The notes under the pieces were generated by a model. That model was not told the DNA's origin and did no database searches. It saw only the letters and a program-made list of their open reading frames with translations. The translations under genes and the position numbers were made by a program. Below, in pieces: positions 41,623-54,106 of a stretch of 64,000 nt of DNA (positions are counted from its first letter, which is position 1; every line of letters starts with the position of its first letter). Source of the DNA: Diospyros lotus (lineage: Eukaryota > Streptophyta > Magnoliopsida > Ericales > Ebenaceae); contig NC_068344.1 of assembly GCF_014633365.1 (NCBI RefSeq), forward strand, positions 36,578,670 to 36,642,669, in the 5' to 3' direction.

Positions 41623-42413
41623 GGGAGTGTTTGTTAACCAATATAAGAGGGAGAAAAGGTTAGATATGAGAAGTATTACTAATGTTTGGTATTTTCAATG
41701 TGTTTGTTAACCTTATCTGACCATTTTCAGAAAAGGCCTCACGTGACCTTTTATCTCCTCCTTTCAAGATAAATTTATCTGACCTCTACTCTCGAATAAA
41801 TTTATCTTGTTCTTTTAAAATAAGGCTGAATTACTTATCTGCCCCTTATAAGATAATTAATGTCATTTAGTGCATTTTAAAGATTTAAATTTATTAAAAA
41901 ATCTTATTTATTTAACTCTTATAATTAATATTTTTTAATATATTTTTAAATTATTATATTTTTTGACAATTTTTAAAATTTAAATGACATTATTCATTTC
42001 ATTGATTTTTAAATTTTAAATTTTTCTCTCTATATATATTTTATTTAACTCTTTTCAACTCTTTTTAAATTTATTTTTGGACATGAATTTGAAAAATAAA
42101 ATATTATTTTTAATTTTAATCTTAATTTTTTTGACAATTCATATTAATCATAAAATACTATTTTAATCATAAATTTGATAATAGGGATATTTTGGTAAAA
42201 AAAACCCTTATCTTGGTGTTTATCATATGTATTAACAAACACATGGAAAGAAAAAATACAATTATCAGTAGATTTTAAAAAATTTAACAAACAGTCTGAT
42301 AGAAATCTTGGAATGCTTCCCGGCCTTATCTTGATCATTTCATATCTTGATCCGAAAAGCATCATAATTTTATCTTGATACCATCTTATCTTGCTCATTT
42401 TAACAAACGTCCC
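41623..42413. mobile_element. Tourist-like MITE, 791 bp
   Basis: Left end GGGAGTGTTTGTTAA; the complement of the right end is GGGACGTTTGTTAA. TAA lies on both sides (41620-41622 and 42414-42416). The ends and the 3-bp duplication fit PIF/Harbinger (Tourist). AAGATAA/TTATCTT motifs repeat through the element. Non-coding. Confidence 0.72.
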
Positions 42414-43085
42414 TAAGTAAGATCAGCTGGTTAATTAACGTAATTAATTAAGCAATTAAAATGGAGAAGCTTATGTGAAGGATTAGATGGAGTGCTTGCA
42501 GGTGGTAATGTGGACTGAGCAGCAGCTTTTGAAATGCGTGAACCACTGGGACTATAATATATGCATATATACAATGCGTGCCATAGCTTCAAACCTACGA
42601 TGATTCCAACACTGCTGCTACTTCAGGACTATGAGATTGTTATTTTGAATATTTATTTTTGATATTTTTAATAATATTTATATATTAATGTATTATATAT
42701 TTATATTAACGTAACAGAAAATATATATATGATGATACCTGGAGCGGGATTATTACTACCGATCGAGTCTGTCCAATGTTAAGTGCATTTGGTGGCTGTC
42801 CTCAAGCTTATATGGTTTTCCAAAGCTTTCTCGACTCATAAATATGGGTCTCATTTATTCGATATATTCTTTGATGATTAAGTTAATCTTAATATTAGAG
42901 ACAGAGTTACATAAACATACATAATAATAAATATTAAATAATATACTTGTCTCTTAAACTTATAGTCTTTGTACAGACATATTAATTACGAGACAAATAA
43001 TGGTCTTGATTGTACCATATAGGATCGTTAGATTGCAGCTCATGGGACAATTTAAAGAGTAAAGATCTGACTCTAAATTGGGGCG
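42414..43085. other. Intergenic, nothing recognised
   Basis: AT-rich DNA between the MITE and the Mutator-like element. No gene or repeat seen. Confidence 0.45.
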
Positions 43086-43094
43086 AATATAATA

Positions 43095-43212
43095 GTGGAA
43101 ATGGCAAAAAATAACCACTATTCAAATATAAAATTTCTTTTTATCCTTTTTTTAAAAAAAAAACGTTTATGTACTTTCAAACAAACTAATTACATAATAT
43201 AGTCACTTTGTC
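43095..43212 (+). repeat. MULE left terminal inverted repeat
   Basis: Starts GTGGAAATGGCA. The first 40 bases match the right end in length and in many positions. Similarity is strongest around CAAACAAACTAATTACA. Confidence 0.8.
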
Positions 43213-43489
43213 AGATTCAACCATTAGTTTATTTAAAAAGTTAGAAAGAAATAAAAATTAAACACAATAATAGTCAAATACTAAAATACCCCTCATCCCT
43301 TCATTACCCATTTCACCCACCCACTTCATCTCTCTCATTAAGCAACTGCCCGCCGCCGTCGTGACAGCCACTCGCCGCCACCGCCGCCGTGACAGCCACT
43401 TGACCGCCGACATCAATCTCATCTTTGCTAAACAAGGTTAGAGTTTCTTTGTTGATTTTAATGAAGAAGATGCTAGAAATGGTCGCCGA

Positions 43490-43975
43490 CGACAAAGCTT
43501 CATCGGCGACCATGGAGATCGACCGGGCTTCGTCGCGAACGAAGACCCACGGTCGGGCTTCGTTCGCGACGAAGCCTGCTGTGCCCCACGGGCTTCGTCT
43601 TTGGGGCTTCGTCGCAGACGAAGCTCGATCGGGCTTCATCTGCAACGAGCCCCCTGCATCTCGACAAAGCTCGATCGAGCTTCGTTTGCAGGAAGCCCCA
43701 TCGGGCTTCGTTTGCAGGCCAAGCCCGATCGGGCTTCGTTTGCAAACGAAGCTCGATCGAGCTTCGTTTGCAGGAAGCCCCATCGGGCTTCGTTTGCAGG
43801 CCAAGCCCGATCGGGCTTCATTTGCAAACGAAGCCCGATCGGGCTTCGTCTCACTGCAACGAAGCCCGATGGGCCGCGACCAAGCCCACAGCCCAATCAG
43901 GCTCTCTTGGGCCCCAGCTCGATTATCTCTGCCCAACGAAGCTCGATTAGGTTTGGGTTGCGATGATCTGGCTGC
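43490..43975. repeat. Palindrome-rich left subterminal repeat
   Basis: Dense tandem and inverted copies of GGGCTTCGT/ACGAAGCCC, including perfect palindromes such as GAAGCCCGATCGGGCTTC and AAGCTCGATCGAGCTT. An 82-bp direct repeat starts at 43667 and 43749. Much richer in GC than its flanks. Open frames exist here in most readings because of the repeat; none looks like a protein. It probably lies in the first exon or intron of the downstream gene. Confidence 0.85.
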
Positions 43976-44062
43976 GACAATTGGGCTTCTTCTTCTTTTA
44001 CTTGTGTTTTTACATGGTCACTGTCTAAGACAATTGTTGTTTTTTTTTTTTTTCCCTTACAG

Positions 44063-47000
44063 ATGGCTGAACAACAAACTATAAAATTTACTTATGTTCA
44101 TACTCATCGAATATTACCGCCCGGAATGCGAGTTACTACTCATTGTGGGATCAAACACCTTGAGGCGATGCGTCGTGCTCTAGACCGATACAAGTTATTA
44201 GATAGATTCCTACAGGGCCCATTAGGACATTTCTTAAAGATGCCTTTGTCTCTCCATTTGACTGCACCACAATTGATATATCATGTTCTACTTAGGGAGG
44301 TGACATTTTCAAGTGCCCACCACGATGAGATGTGGTTCGAGATTGGTGGCACACCATATAGGTACGGGAGGCAGGAGTTCATACTTATTAGTGGACTCCG
44401 ATTTGGGGCTATTGATAGGGAAAGCCTTGAACCGAAACCTATTGAGCCGGAGAGTTTACGTGCTCAACTATTTCCACAACATAAGAAGGGGGTGACTGGA
44501 GACGACCTTGAATTACTTATTAGTACCAGAGAGGACATGGTTTCAGAGGATGCCCTGAAACTGATTTACATTGCTGTGGTCGATATGTTTTTGTTGGGCC
44601 AGGATGAGCGCGGGCATGTGGATGATTTCTTGTGGACTATGGCTGAGGATTTACAAGCATTTGAGATGTTCCCTTGGGGTACGTATGTCTACAGTAAGAG
44701 TCAACATTACATCCGATTGGCCACGAAAGAAAGAAAATTGACTAGTGAAGGTGGGAAGAAAATCAACCTTTATGGTTTTGTATGGGCGTTTCAGGTACTC
44801 TTTCCTTATTGTATATGATTTGTCTATAATAACTAAATGTTTGTTTTGTTTTTTAATTTTTATTTTTATTTTTATTTTGCTCTTTACAGTGGTGGTTGAT
44901 CGAAACGTTCCCATGGATTCAGAATAAATGGGCCGTTAGACTGTTTGATGCAGACATTCCAAGATGCAGAAAATGGCTATAAAAAAAAAGGCCGCAGATA
45001 AAAAATTACGACGATTGTCTTAGGAAGGAAGTAAGTGTGCAACTTACCTCTAAATTTTGTTTATTTTTAAATCATATCTATCTAAATAATACAATTTTGC
45101 AGGCACGAGGATCGAGTCAGACTCTTGAGCCCACTGATGATGAGCGGGAAACGAATTTTTGGAGATCTTTTAACCCTCAACACTCGGTTGGGGTCGATGT
45201 CTATAAATTTGGGGGCGGAGAGGGTGAAGATGAGGAAGAGAATGGCGGGGATGAGGACGAGGACGAGGACGGGGATGAGGATAAGGCGAGTAGGATACAT
45301 TTAGTTGAGAAGGGAAAGGAAGAGAATGGGGAGGAGAATGATAAGGAGAAGGCAAGATTCCCTGATAGTTCGCACCACAGACAATACGAGGTAGGAGTAT
45401 GATTTTTATTTAATAATGGTTTTAATTTATATTTTTTGTAATTGTTTATATATTTTTTATAGGAGGGAAAGGAGGAGAAGGATAAGGAGAAGGCAAGATT
45501 CTCTGATAGTTCGCACCACGGACAATACAAGGTAGGGGTATGATTTTTATTTAATAATGGTTTTAATTTATATTTTTTGTAATTATTTATATATTTTTTA
45601 TAGGAGGGAAAGGGGGAGAAGGATAAGAAGGAGGTAAGATTCGTTGATAGTTCGCACCACGGACAATACGAGGTAGGGGTATGATTTTTATTATCATAAT
45701 GGTTTTATATTTTTTTTAATTATTTATATTTTTTTTGTTTGCCTTTTGTAGATCACTGAGATGCTGAAACAAACTCTAGATATGTTGCGGAGAATAGATG
45801 GGGAAATGAGTCAGGTGAGGACACAATTGTTGAGACTAGAGAGGGCGCAGGAATCACTAGAGAGGGGGCAAGCAGCACTAGAGAGGGGGCAGGCAGCACT
45901 ATGTGCTCATCTACGCATCCCGCATATTTCCCCAGATCACAGCGATAATGTTCATGAGCAGTCCCAGAGTGGTGATCAGGTAGATCTTGATCATCACGAT
46001 GAGGAGCAGGCATCTACATCTAGAGTAAATTCCAAATTTACTTTTATATGTTTTACTTCATTCTAAAATACTATTTTGTAACGGTTAGGTTTTGTTCAGT
46101 TACAGGAGGAGGAAGTGGTTAGGGTCAACAGGCGACCTATGCGAGATAGATTGCCATCGCAGTTTCGTCGTCCACCCTTCACCGATCCAACAAAATATAA
46201 AAGGAGAAAGAAGGATGCTACTTTGGAGGGGTCGGACGTGGACCCGATGCCGCCGGTACTAGACCCAATGCCGCCGGACATAGAGACAGAGCCCCCTGAG
46301 GGTTATATTGAGTTCATAGGTTCTAATGAAAATATTAGGTAAGTAACAATATTTACATTTTTTCTATTTGCATAAACAATATATTCTTACTCTTATTTTT
46401 CTTGGTTGTTGTAGTCTTCACACCGGTTTCATTCTTAACCTAACACCGGATGACCTCCGAAACATAGAGAATGAGGCCAACTAGTTGGAGGGTTACCATA
46501 TCGATAGTTACATGTGTTGCCTGAGACGTATACAGTCTCGGCGTCAATATGACACAAACTACGCTATCATGTCAACTTCGTTTTTTGTGAGTTTGCACTA
46601 CTTTTTTTTTTTTTTTTGCATATTAATTTAATCTATGACCAATATTTTTATTTTATTTTATTTTATTTTATTTTTCAGGCATCCATGGTAAGATTTTAGG
46701 AACAGGAGTACGGGGGCAATAAGAGGGTTTTTGTGCCTTCTATCGCATCTGTTCCAGAAGAGTGGATCGGTTTCGTTGACGGGCGCACTGACGGAAGTCT
46801 CCCTTGGTGGACAGTCGATTATGTAAGTCTTAATTCATTCTATTTAATTATTTATTTATTTATTTCCGTACGATTGACATATTAAAATAAAATACAGGTG
46901 TTGCTCCCTTGTAATGTAGCAAATTCTCATTGGTTTCTCTTAAAGATTTGCTTGAAAGATAGGAGAATTATCATATATGACTCCAATTCCATAAATGAAG

Positions 47001-47402
47001 ATAGTCGTAGGAGCAGGGTCGAAGCTATACAACCACTTGTGAGTTTGTTACCCATTCTACTAAAGAAAGCTGCATATTATGAACATGTAACTGCAACTGC
47101 GACGCTAGACAGAGATTGGGAAGTGGAGAATACTGATCCTCAGAAGTTGCCTCAACAACCGGATGGGTAAATTAATTTAAATTATATTACAGGGTCAATT
47201 TTCATGAAAATATGGTTATGCTACCAATGTGTGTTATGTCTAATATAGGGCTAGCTGCGGGTGCTACGTTATCAAATATGTCGAGGACATATTGAGGCAT
47301 AATGAGGATCACTGGCAGATGCACCCAACTGTGGATGTCCGTACCCTCCGAAGACAGATTGAAATATTTTTGTATAGACATAGCACGATAGTATACTTGT
47401 AG
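44063..47402 (+). pseudogene. DUF1985 / Ulp1-type (C48) cysteine protease gene of the MULE, interrupted
   Basis: Eleven coding exons fit in phase: 44063-44794, 44890-45030, 45103-45390, 45463-45531, 45604-45672, 45752-46024, 46106-46338, 46415-46586, 46679-46822, 46898-47166, 47249-47402 (847 codons plus stop). An acceptor (CCCTTACAG) abuts the ATG, so a 5' UTR exon is likely upstream. Exon 1 encodes DUF1985, exons 3-5 an acidic region, exon 6 a coiled coil with ERGQAAL heptads, and exons 8-11 a C48 fold with His718 (NSHW), Asp735 (YDS), Gln794 and Cys800 (SCG) all present. Ulp1 proteases remove SUMO-like modifiers. Three in-frame stops break it: TAA 44980, TAG 46482, TAG 46697. The protease core lies after all three. 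Likely a recent pseudogene, unless these are errors or are spliced around. Confidence 0.85.
45310..45680 (+). repeat. Tandem exon-plus-intron triplication
   Basis: The exon end AAGGCAAGATTC..GATAGTTCGCACCAC and the following intron (GTAGGGGTATGATTTTTATT to TTTTTATAG) occur in series, with the exon ends at 45390, 45531 and 45672, a spacing of 141 bp. Exons 4 and 5 are each 69 bp and phase 0, so copy number changes would not shift the frame. Confidence 0.88.
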
Positions 47403-47879
47403 ATCAATAGATTAGAAGATTCTTTGTTTTGTGTTTTTATTTTCATCTAGTTCAAATGTTGTATATTTTTGTATAAGTATAGCAAATAGCAAATTGTATA
47501 TTGCTCACTTGATGAAATGTGGTTTGCGGTGTTGTTGATGGTAAGGGATAAGTGGTTGTGGTGGCAGTATGTTGTTGGGAAGAGAGACTGAATCTCTAAT
47601 GTTGTGATGGTAAATATTGTCATGTTATTATGTTGTTGAACATAGAGACTGAGTCTCTAATGCAGGTTCAATGTCCAAGAAACAAGGGAGACTCTGCCGA
47701 AATTTTTAAATTACACTTATGGGGTAATTTGAAGATCATTATATCATGTTGATCCAATGTTAGTAGTTAGAACAATTCATCATGTATTTGTTGTGCATTC
47801 TACCTTTAACTAACTTGAACAACGTAACAAGAGATCATTTTAGTGTTAGTGGAACCCATATATTGAGAGGAAAAATGAA
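47403..47879. other. 3' flank of the protease gene inside the MULE
   Basis: AT-rich DNA with two imperfect copies of a GAGACTGARTCTCTAATG motif near 47584 and 47646. No gene. Confidence 0.5.
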
Positions 47880-50040
47880 AAACTTGGAAATGACTAATGA
47901 ATTTTTTGTAGTTGTTCCTCACAAAAAGTGAAAAATAATGACTTTGTTGTGATATATACATTTGGGTTTACCCAAATAACATTAAAAAATATTATTTTAG
48001 TGGTAATGGAATATATTAATTTGAAGAAAAATCAAGAAAAATAAAAAAAAATCATTTTCGGGCTTCGTGGGCCACAAAGCCCGATGGCTGGGTTTCGTGG
48101 GCCACAAAACCCGATGGTCGGGTTTCGTTGGCCACAAAACCCGATGGCCGGGTTTTGGTGGCCCACAAGGCCCGATGTTTTTTTTTTTTTTTTTTTTTTT
48201 TGTAATTGAATTTTTTTTGAAGTTTCCCACTAGTATAGTCTCAAATAACAGTGATTGTTAAGAAATTACACTCTAAGTTTTGAGCAAGTTTATTATCATA
48301 GCGTTATTATCTTGCTTTGTCCAATATTATTAGAAGCAATTGATCATGTGTTGGTTGTGTTGATGGTGGATGGTTATCCTCACACAAAGTGAAAAATAAT
48401 GACTTTGTTGTGATATATACATTTGGGTTCACCCAAATAACATTAAAAGACATCATTTTAGTGGTAATGGAATATATTAATTTGAAGAAAAATTAAGAAA
48501 AATAAAAAAAAATCATTTTTGGGCTTCGTGGGCCACAAAGCCCGATAGCCGGGTTTCGTGGGCCACAAAACCCGATGGCCGGGTTTTGGTGGCCCACAAA
48601 GCCCGATTTTTTTTATTTTTTATTTTTTTGCAATTGAATTTTTTTTGAAGTTTCCCACTAGTATAGTCTCAAATAACAGTGATTGTTAAGAAATTACACT
48701 CTAAGTTTTGAGCAAGTTTATTATCATAGCGTTATTATCTTGCTTTGTCCAATATTATTAGAAGCAATTGATCATGTGTTGGTTGTGTTGATGGTGGATG
48801 GACATCCTCACACAAAGTGAAAAATAATGACTTTGTTGTGATATATACATTTGGGTTCACCCAAATAACATTAAAAGACATCATTTTAGTGGTAATGGAA
48901 TATATTAATTTGAAGAAAAATAAAAAAAAATCATTTTCGGGCTTCGTGGGCCACAAAACCCGATGGCCGGGTTTCGTTGGCCACAAAACCCGATGGCCGG
49001 GTTTTGGTGGCCCACAAAGCCCGATTTTTTTTTTTTTTTTTTGCAATTGAATTTTTTTTGAAGTTTCCCACTAGTATAGTCTCAAATAACAGTGATTGTT
49101 AAGAAATTACACTCTAAGTTTTGAGCAAGTTTATTATCATAGCGTTATTATCTTGCTTTGTCCAATATTATTAGAAGCAATTGATCATGTGTTGGTTGTG
49201 TTGATGGTGGATGGACATCCTCACACAAAGTGAAAAATAATGACTTTGTTGTGATATATACATTTGGGTTCACCCAAATAACATTAAAAGACATCATTTT
49301 AGTGGTAATGGAATATATTAATTTGAAGAAAAATAAAAAAAAATCATTTTCGGGCTTCGTGGGCCACAAAGCCCGATGGCCGGGTTTCGTGGGCCACAAA
49401 ACCCGATGGCCGGGTTTCGTTGGCCACAAAACCCGATGGCCGGGTTTTGGTGGCCCACAAAGCCCGATTTTTTTTTTTTTTTTTTTTTTTGCAATTGAAT
49501 TTTTTTTTAAGTTTCCCACTAGTATAGTTTCAAATAACAGTGATTGTTAAGAAATTACACTCTAAGTTTTGAGCAAGTTTATTATCATAGCGTTATTATC
49601 TTGCTTTGTCCAATATTATTAGAAGCAATTGATCATGTGTTGGTTGTGTTGATGGTGGATGGACATCCTCACACAAAGTGAAAAATAATGACTTTGTTGT
49701 GATATATACATTTGGGTTCACCCAAATAACATTAAAAGGCATCATTTTAGTGGTAATGGAATATATTAATTTGAAGAAAAATCAAGAAAAATAAAAAAAA
49801 ATCATTTTCGGGCTTCGTGGGCCACAAAGCCCGATGGCCAGGTTTCGTGGGCCACAAAACCCGATGGCCGGGTTTCGTTGGCCACAAAACCCGATGGCCG
49901 AGTTTTGGTGGCCCACAAAGCCCGATTTTTTTTTTTTTTTTGCAATTGAATTTTTTTGAAGTTTCCCACTAGTATTGTCTCAAATAACAGTGATTGTTAA
50001 GAAATTACACTCTAATTTTTTAGCAAGTTTATCATTGCAT
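47880..50040. repeat. Five-copy tandem repeat array between the convergent MULE genes
   Basis: Repeat starts judged by AAAGTGAAAAATAATGACTT lie at about 47925, 48386, 48813, 49226 and 49675, so periods run from 413 to 461 bp. Each copy has an A-rich run, 3 or 4 short inverted repeats like GGGCTTCGTGGGCCACAAAG or GGGTTTCGTGGGCCACAAAA, then a T-run. The number of hairpin subunits (4, 3, 3, 4, 4) contributes to the length differences. Open frames reading GHRVLWPTKPGH are products of the repeat, not genes. Confidence 0.92.
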
Positions 50041-50422
50041 CATTTTGGTGCTATTGAAACTGCATTATATACTCAGTTCTTTGCTCAACAACATACTACA
50101 ACACAAGCTGTCAATTAAATTAATTATTATGAGTTTAGATGAAGGAAATTGAAAGATTACAAATATAAATAAATCTCAATTTCAAATATTAATGTAAAAA
50201 ATAATATTCATTTCTGAACCCCCGACAAAAAGATATTTGATTGATGTTGTCATCCTTTTTGTATCGTGCCAGTGATTTTTGAGCATTGCTGAAACACAAA
50301 GGATATATATGATCAGTAAAAATTCCATTAACACTTTGCGAGTAAAAAACATTTTTTTTTTCACAAACGATCTAACAACTATTGATAACATATGTGATAA
50401 CATTATATCATACCTGAATGAG

Positions 50423-53051
50423 TTAATGTCTATTGATTGTTTTCATCATTGACAATATTATCATCACCTGGAATTGACAACTGTATAGGGCACCACGACG
50501 AGTGTGTCCAGTCTCTTTGCAAATGCTGCATTTCCGGCTTGCCCTTGCAGAGGCCCTAGCAGCGTCCCTGGATTCTGAAGTAGTGGCTGTGCTTGACTCT
50601 CCAATGGAGGAAGTCCATTCATTAGGGCAACCAAGACTGTTGTGTCCTAGTTCACCGCATTTTTCACATTTTTTTCTTCGACGAGCTTCCCCCATGGAAG
50701 GAATCCGACCATTTCTCCGTCTACCCGGTTGTCGTCTTTGCACAGGTGGGAGTATAACTATCTGTCTGACGTACGCTGGAAGAACCCAAGCGGCCTTGTT
50801 AGGGAGAGGATTGATGGGAAGTGCATATACGCGTCTAACCCAATCTGCAGTGTAATATGAATGGCAAAGCATATGGTAGTGCACCCTCATGAAACTGTCG
50901 CATAAGGCAAAGAAACACATAGTGTTAACATATCACACTAAATTACGAACATAATACGCAAATAAAAGTCAAACCATGATACCTGCTAGCAGCAATTGCA
51001 TGAAGACATGGCATTTGATCAATGTCCCACTTGCGACAACTGCATGTACTCGCAACAATGTCAACTATCCCATCGCCTTCCTTTGCATGTTGCACGAGGT
51101 ATTTGTTCCCTTGTATTATAGGAACTACACGACATCCTCGGTCTAATGTTTTGGCATGCGCCAAGTTAACATGTGCCACTGCAGCGGAGGTCACAATGGT
51201 TTCGAGTCTGGCAGCTGCAGCACGTCTATCACTAAACCATTTCTGAAGCATATGTCTCAAAAATTCATGTGCACTTGTTATAGGCAACCGACGTGCTTTC
51301 ATCATGCATTTATTGAGAGACTCGGCAATGTTGGTGGTCATCATGGAATATCTTCTTCTTGGACAATATGCACGTGACCACTTTTCCGGTCTTGCTTCCA
51401 TCAATGTCAAATGAGTCTGAGGATGCATCGATTGTATTTCTGCCAAGTATGTATCACACTCTATTGTGGTGTAACTGTATGCTGCAAGGTAGAATGCAGT
51501 CATCACATCTTTTCGCTGTCTACAACGTTTCTTCAAGTTTTGCTTAAGGTGGAAGAAACAAAAGACATGTGGGACAGAAGGGAAGACATGACTCATCGCA
51601 TTCGCAATGCTTTGGTGACGATCAGAAACAATGACTAAATCTTCTCGCACTCCGATAGCCTCTCTCAATTTCGTCAAAAACCATATCCATGATCTGTCAG
51701 ACTCACCATCTCCAAATCGAAAAGCGATGGGATAAATCATTTCCTCCCCATCTTTGCAAGTTGCAACGAATATCACCCCTTTGTGTTCACCTTTCAAATG
51801 TGTGGCATCAACGGCAACAACTGGTCTTATGTAAGACCGAAAACCATGAAGGCAAGCTCCGAGTGCAAAAAATGAATATAAAAAATAATTATTTTCATCT
51901 GTCTCTATTGCCGTGATACTGCCAGGATTTGTTTCTTTTAACATGTGAAAATATGAGGGTAGTTGCTGATATGATTCATCTGGATTACCATAAGTAAGTC
52001 TCTTTGCATGTTGTAAAGACCTCCAAGCTTTAGTGTACATAATCTGCACACCATGTTGTTCCAGCAACTCCCCCATTAGCATTCTAGGTGTATATTCACT
52101 CAAACTTCCGATGACAATAGCCTTCACACTTCGAAAATGTGAATCGTATACGTCCGGAGTACACGTGTGACTGAGCATAAATTTCACCACATGCCAAAAC
52201 GAACAACCAGGTCTACATCTTGCACGAAGCATAAATTTGCAGTTCACATCCTTGCAACCAGCCTCAAATCGAATTGTGCACGAACGTCTGACTCGATAGT
52301 CCATCTTCACATCAACACAATATTGTCCAAATGCCAAAATTAGTTCCTGTTTACTTTTAAAGAGTGCACCCATGTGTAAAAGATCACCTTGGTATGGAAT
52401 AGACACTTCAGGTCTTGTTTCCTCAATTGCATAATTTTCTACACCAGAAACGATCCAGTTTCTTTGTAAATGGTTGTCCTCAAATTGTGAACCTGAAAAT
52501 CTTACTTCTGGGTACTCCGGACTCACTTCTCTTTCATCACCACCATCATCACTATTATCACCATCGCTATCGTCACTATTATTATCAGTTTCATTATCAC
52601 AATCATCATCCGTATGTGGAGCGTCATCTGACAAACCACCCATACCATATGTACCAAAATCATCATTTTGCAGTGGACTACGTGCGGATGTAAATGGAAC
52701 GGCACCTGAATCTTGATTACCACCACTACGTAAGTTACAAACTCCAATATCTTTACAAATCATATCAACATACATCACTTTATATTTTCTGTCATCGCAC
52801 ATAATAAACCTGACACCGTAGTTGTCCTTGATAGGGAACTTGGTAGCTGGAAGTTCGCTTGAGTGTTCCGTTACAAAATGAATGGTGATGTCGTACCTTG
52901 TTTTATCAATTCCCGTTACTGTGTACACAATCTCAACCAATTGAGTAAAAGTCGTATTTTTGTAGATTCCCGCACACATCCTATTACCCCCAATATACTT
53001 ATTATCATTCCATTCCCAGTTCCACACGATGACCAACTGCACTAAATCCAT
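50423..53051 (-). CDS. MULE transposase (MURA-like), two or more exons
   Basis: Exon 1 53051-50983 (689 codons plus AG), donor CTAGCAG|GTATCA; exon 2 begins at 50894 after GCGACAG and runs to a stop at about 50423. No stop or frameshift in about 845 residues. N-terminal MuDR domain about 1-100, Asp-rich linker about 147-172, DNA-binding region about 225-300, MULE transposase core with the DDE candidates Asp415 (VVAVDATHLKG), Asp477 (VIVSDRH) and Glu577 (NIAESLN). A SWIM zinc finger has Cys670, Cys672, Cys682 and His684. Exon 2 carries a CCHC knuckle (CEKCGELGHNSLGC) and a second, oddly spaced CSICKETGH, so the true 3' splicing may differ. The enzyme cuts and joins element ends in the nucleus. 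It looks intact. Confidence 0.9.
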
Positions 53052-53551
53052 TGCTGCAAGATTGAAAGGAGTAAAAAATTAGTCTCACCATTACCATGGA
53101 TGCAACGGACCCACACACACCCAAATCGGGTTCATTTCCTTATTAAACCAAGTCATAACTATAAGTAAGTAAGTTTATTTGCTTTTTGAGATTTGTATTT
53201 TATTTTCTTTTTCTAAAGAGATGATTTGTACAATTAAACATGATTTTTGACTTATAAACTAACAACCAAGTTATGATAATTTTTTATATGTAATTTAAGA
53301 AAAATATTTAAAAATTTTATGAAAAACATTGGAGGATTTTAACATAACACATTTAGGCACAAATGCTTAAAAAGTTAAATTTTGTTAAATAATATGATAA
53401 AATTAAATATATTATATTAAATTATATTATTTTACTCATATATAATATTAAATTATTTAACAAAATACTCATATTATTTTAAAAAATAATATATATAAAA
53501 ACCATATCAGGTTTGTAGGCAACAAAAATCATAATGCCTACAAAAATCATA
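53052..53551. other. Transposase promoter/leader side, AT-rich
   Basis: AT-rich 5' flank of the transposase gene inside the element. No further coding sequence. Confidence 0.5.
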
Positions 53552-53609
53552 ATCGGGCTTAGTGGGGGAACAAAGCCCTATCGGGCTTTGTTCCGAAACT
53601 AAGCCCGAT
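53552..53609. repeat. Right subterminal long hairpin with ATCGGGCTT arms
   Basis: Arms of about 27 nt: ATCGGGCTTAGT then GGAACAAAGCCC on the left, and GGGCTTTGTTCC then ACTAAGCCCGAT on the right, with a small loop and a 3-base mismatch. It uses the same AAGCCCGAT core as the left subterminal and central repeats. Confidence 0.85.
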
Positions 53610-54106
53610 CAACTGTTATCGCCCACAAAACCTATAAACGATGTGCAGTTTTGAAATTTTTTTTTTCACCCGAATTAGAGCAGATTTGGAATGATATCTA
53701 TCAAAATATGTTCTGCTCACAACTACAATCATTCTACACAACCTTAATAAGTAATGTGAACACAAAAATTATTTTAAAAAAATAAAACAAATACAAATCG
53801 AATAGATACCTTGAGATATTGGGTGAAATTATTTGTTGGAGAGAAAGAAACTTATTGAATGAGACTTCAGTGAGGTCGCTGCAATTGGTAAAGAAGATTG
53901 AATGACCCAACAAGCAAAAAGATTGAATGTATGAAGAATGACTGAGTTTGGATAGTTTGACAATGGAGAGAAAGAGAGTAACGTGAATGTGGGAAGAGGA
54001 GAGAGAAGAAAGGTTATATGAAAGAGATAAGGATATTTTGGTAAATGAGGCTAAGGACAGTAGGGTTTTCTATTTTAAAATCTCATTAAGGGTATTTTTG
54101 GTATTT

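Noticed and set aside
43313..43936. Several long open frames across the GC-rich palindromes (both strands)
   Set aside because: They read the same short repeat (ANEARSGLACKRSPMG and similar) in different frames. Repeat artefact.
48735..49550. Open frames with GHRVLWPTKPGH or GFVGHKTRWP repeats
   Set aside because: Produced by the tandem hairpin array between the MULE genes; no start context, no domain, present in several frames.
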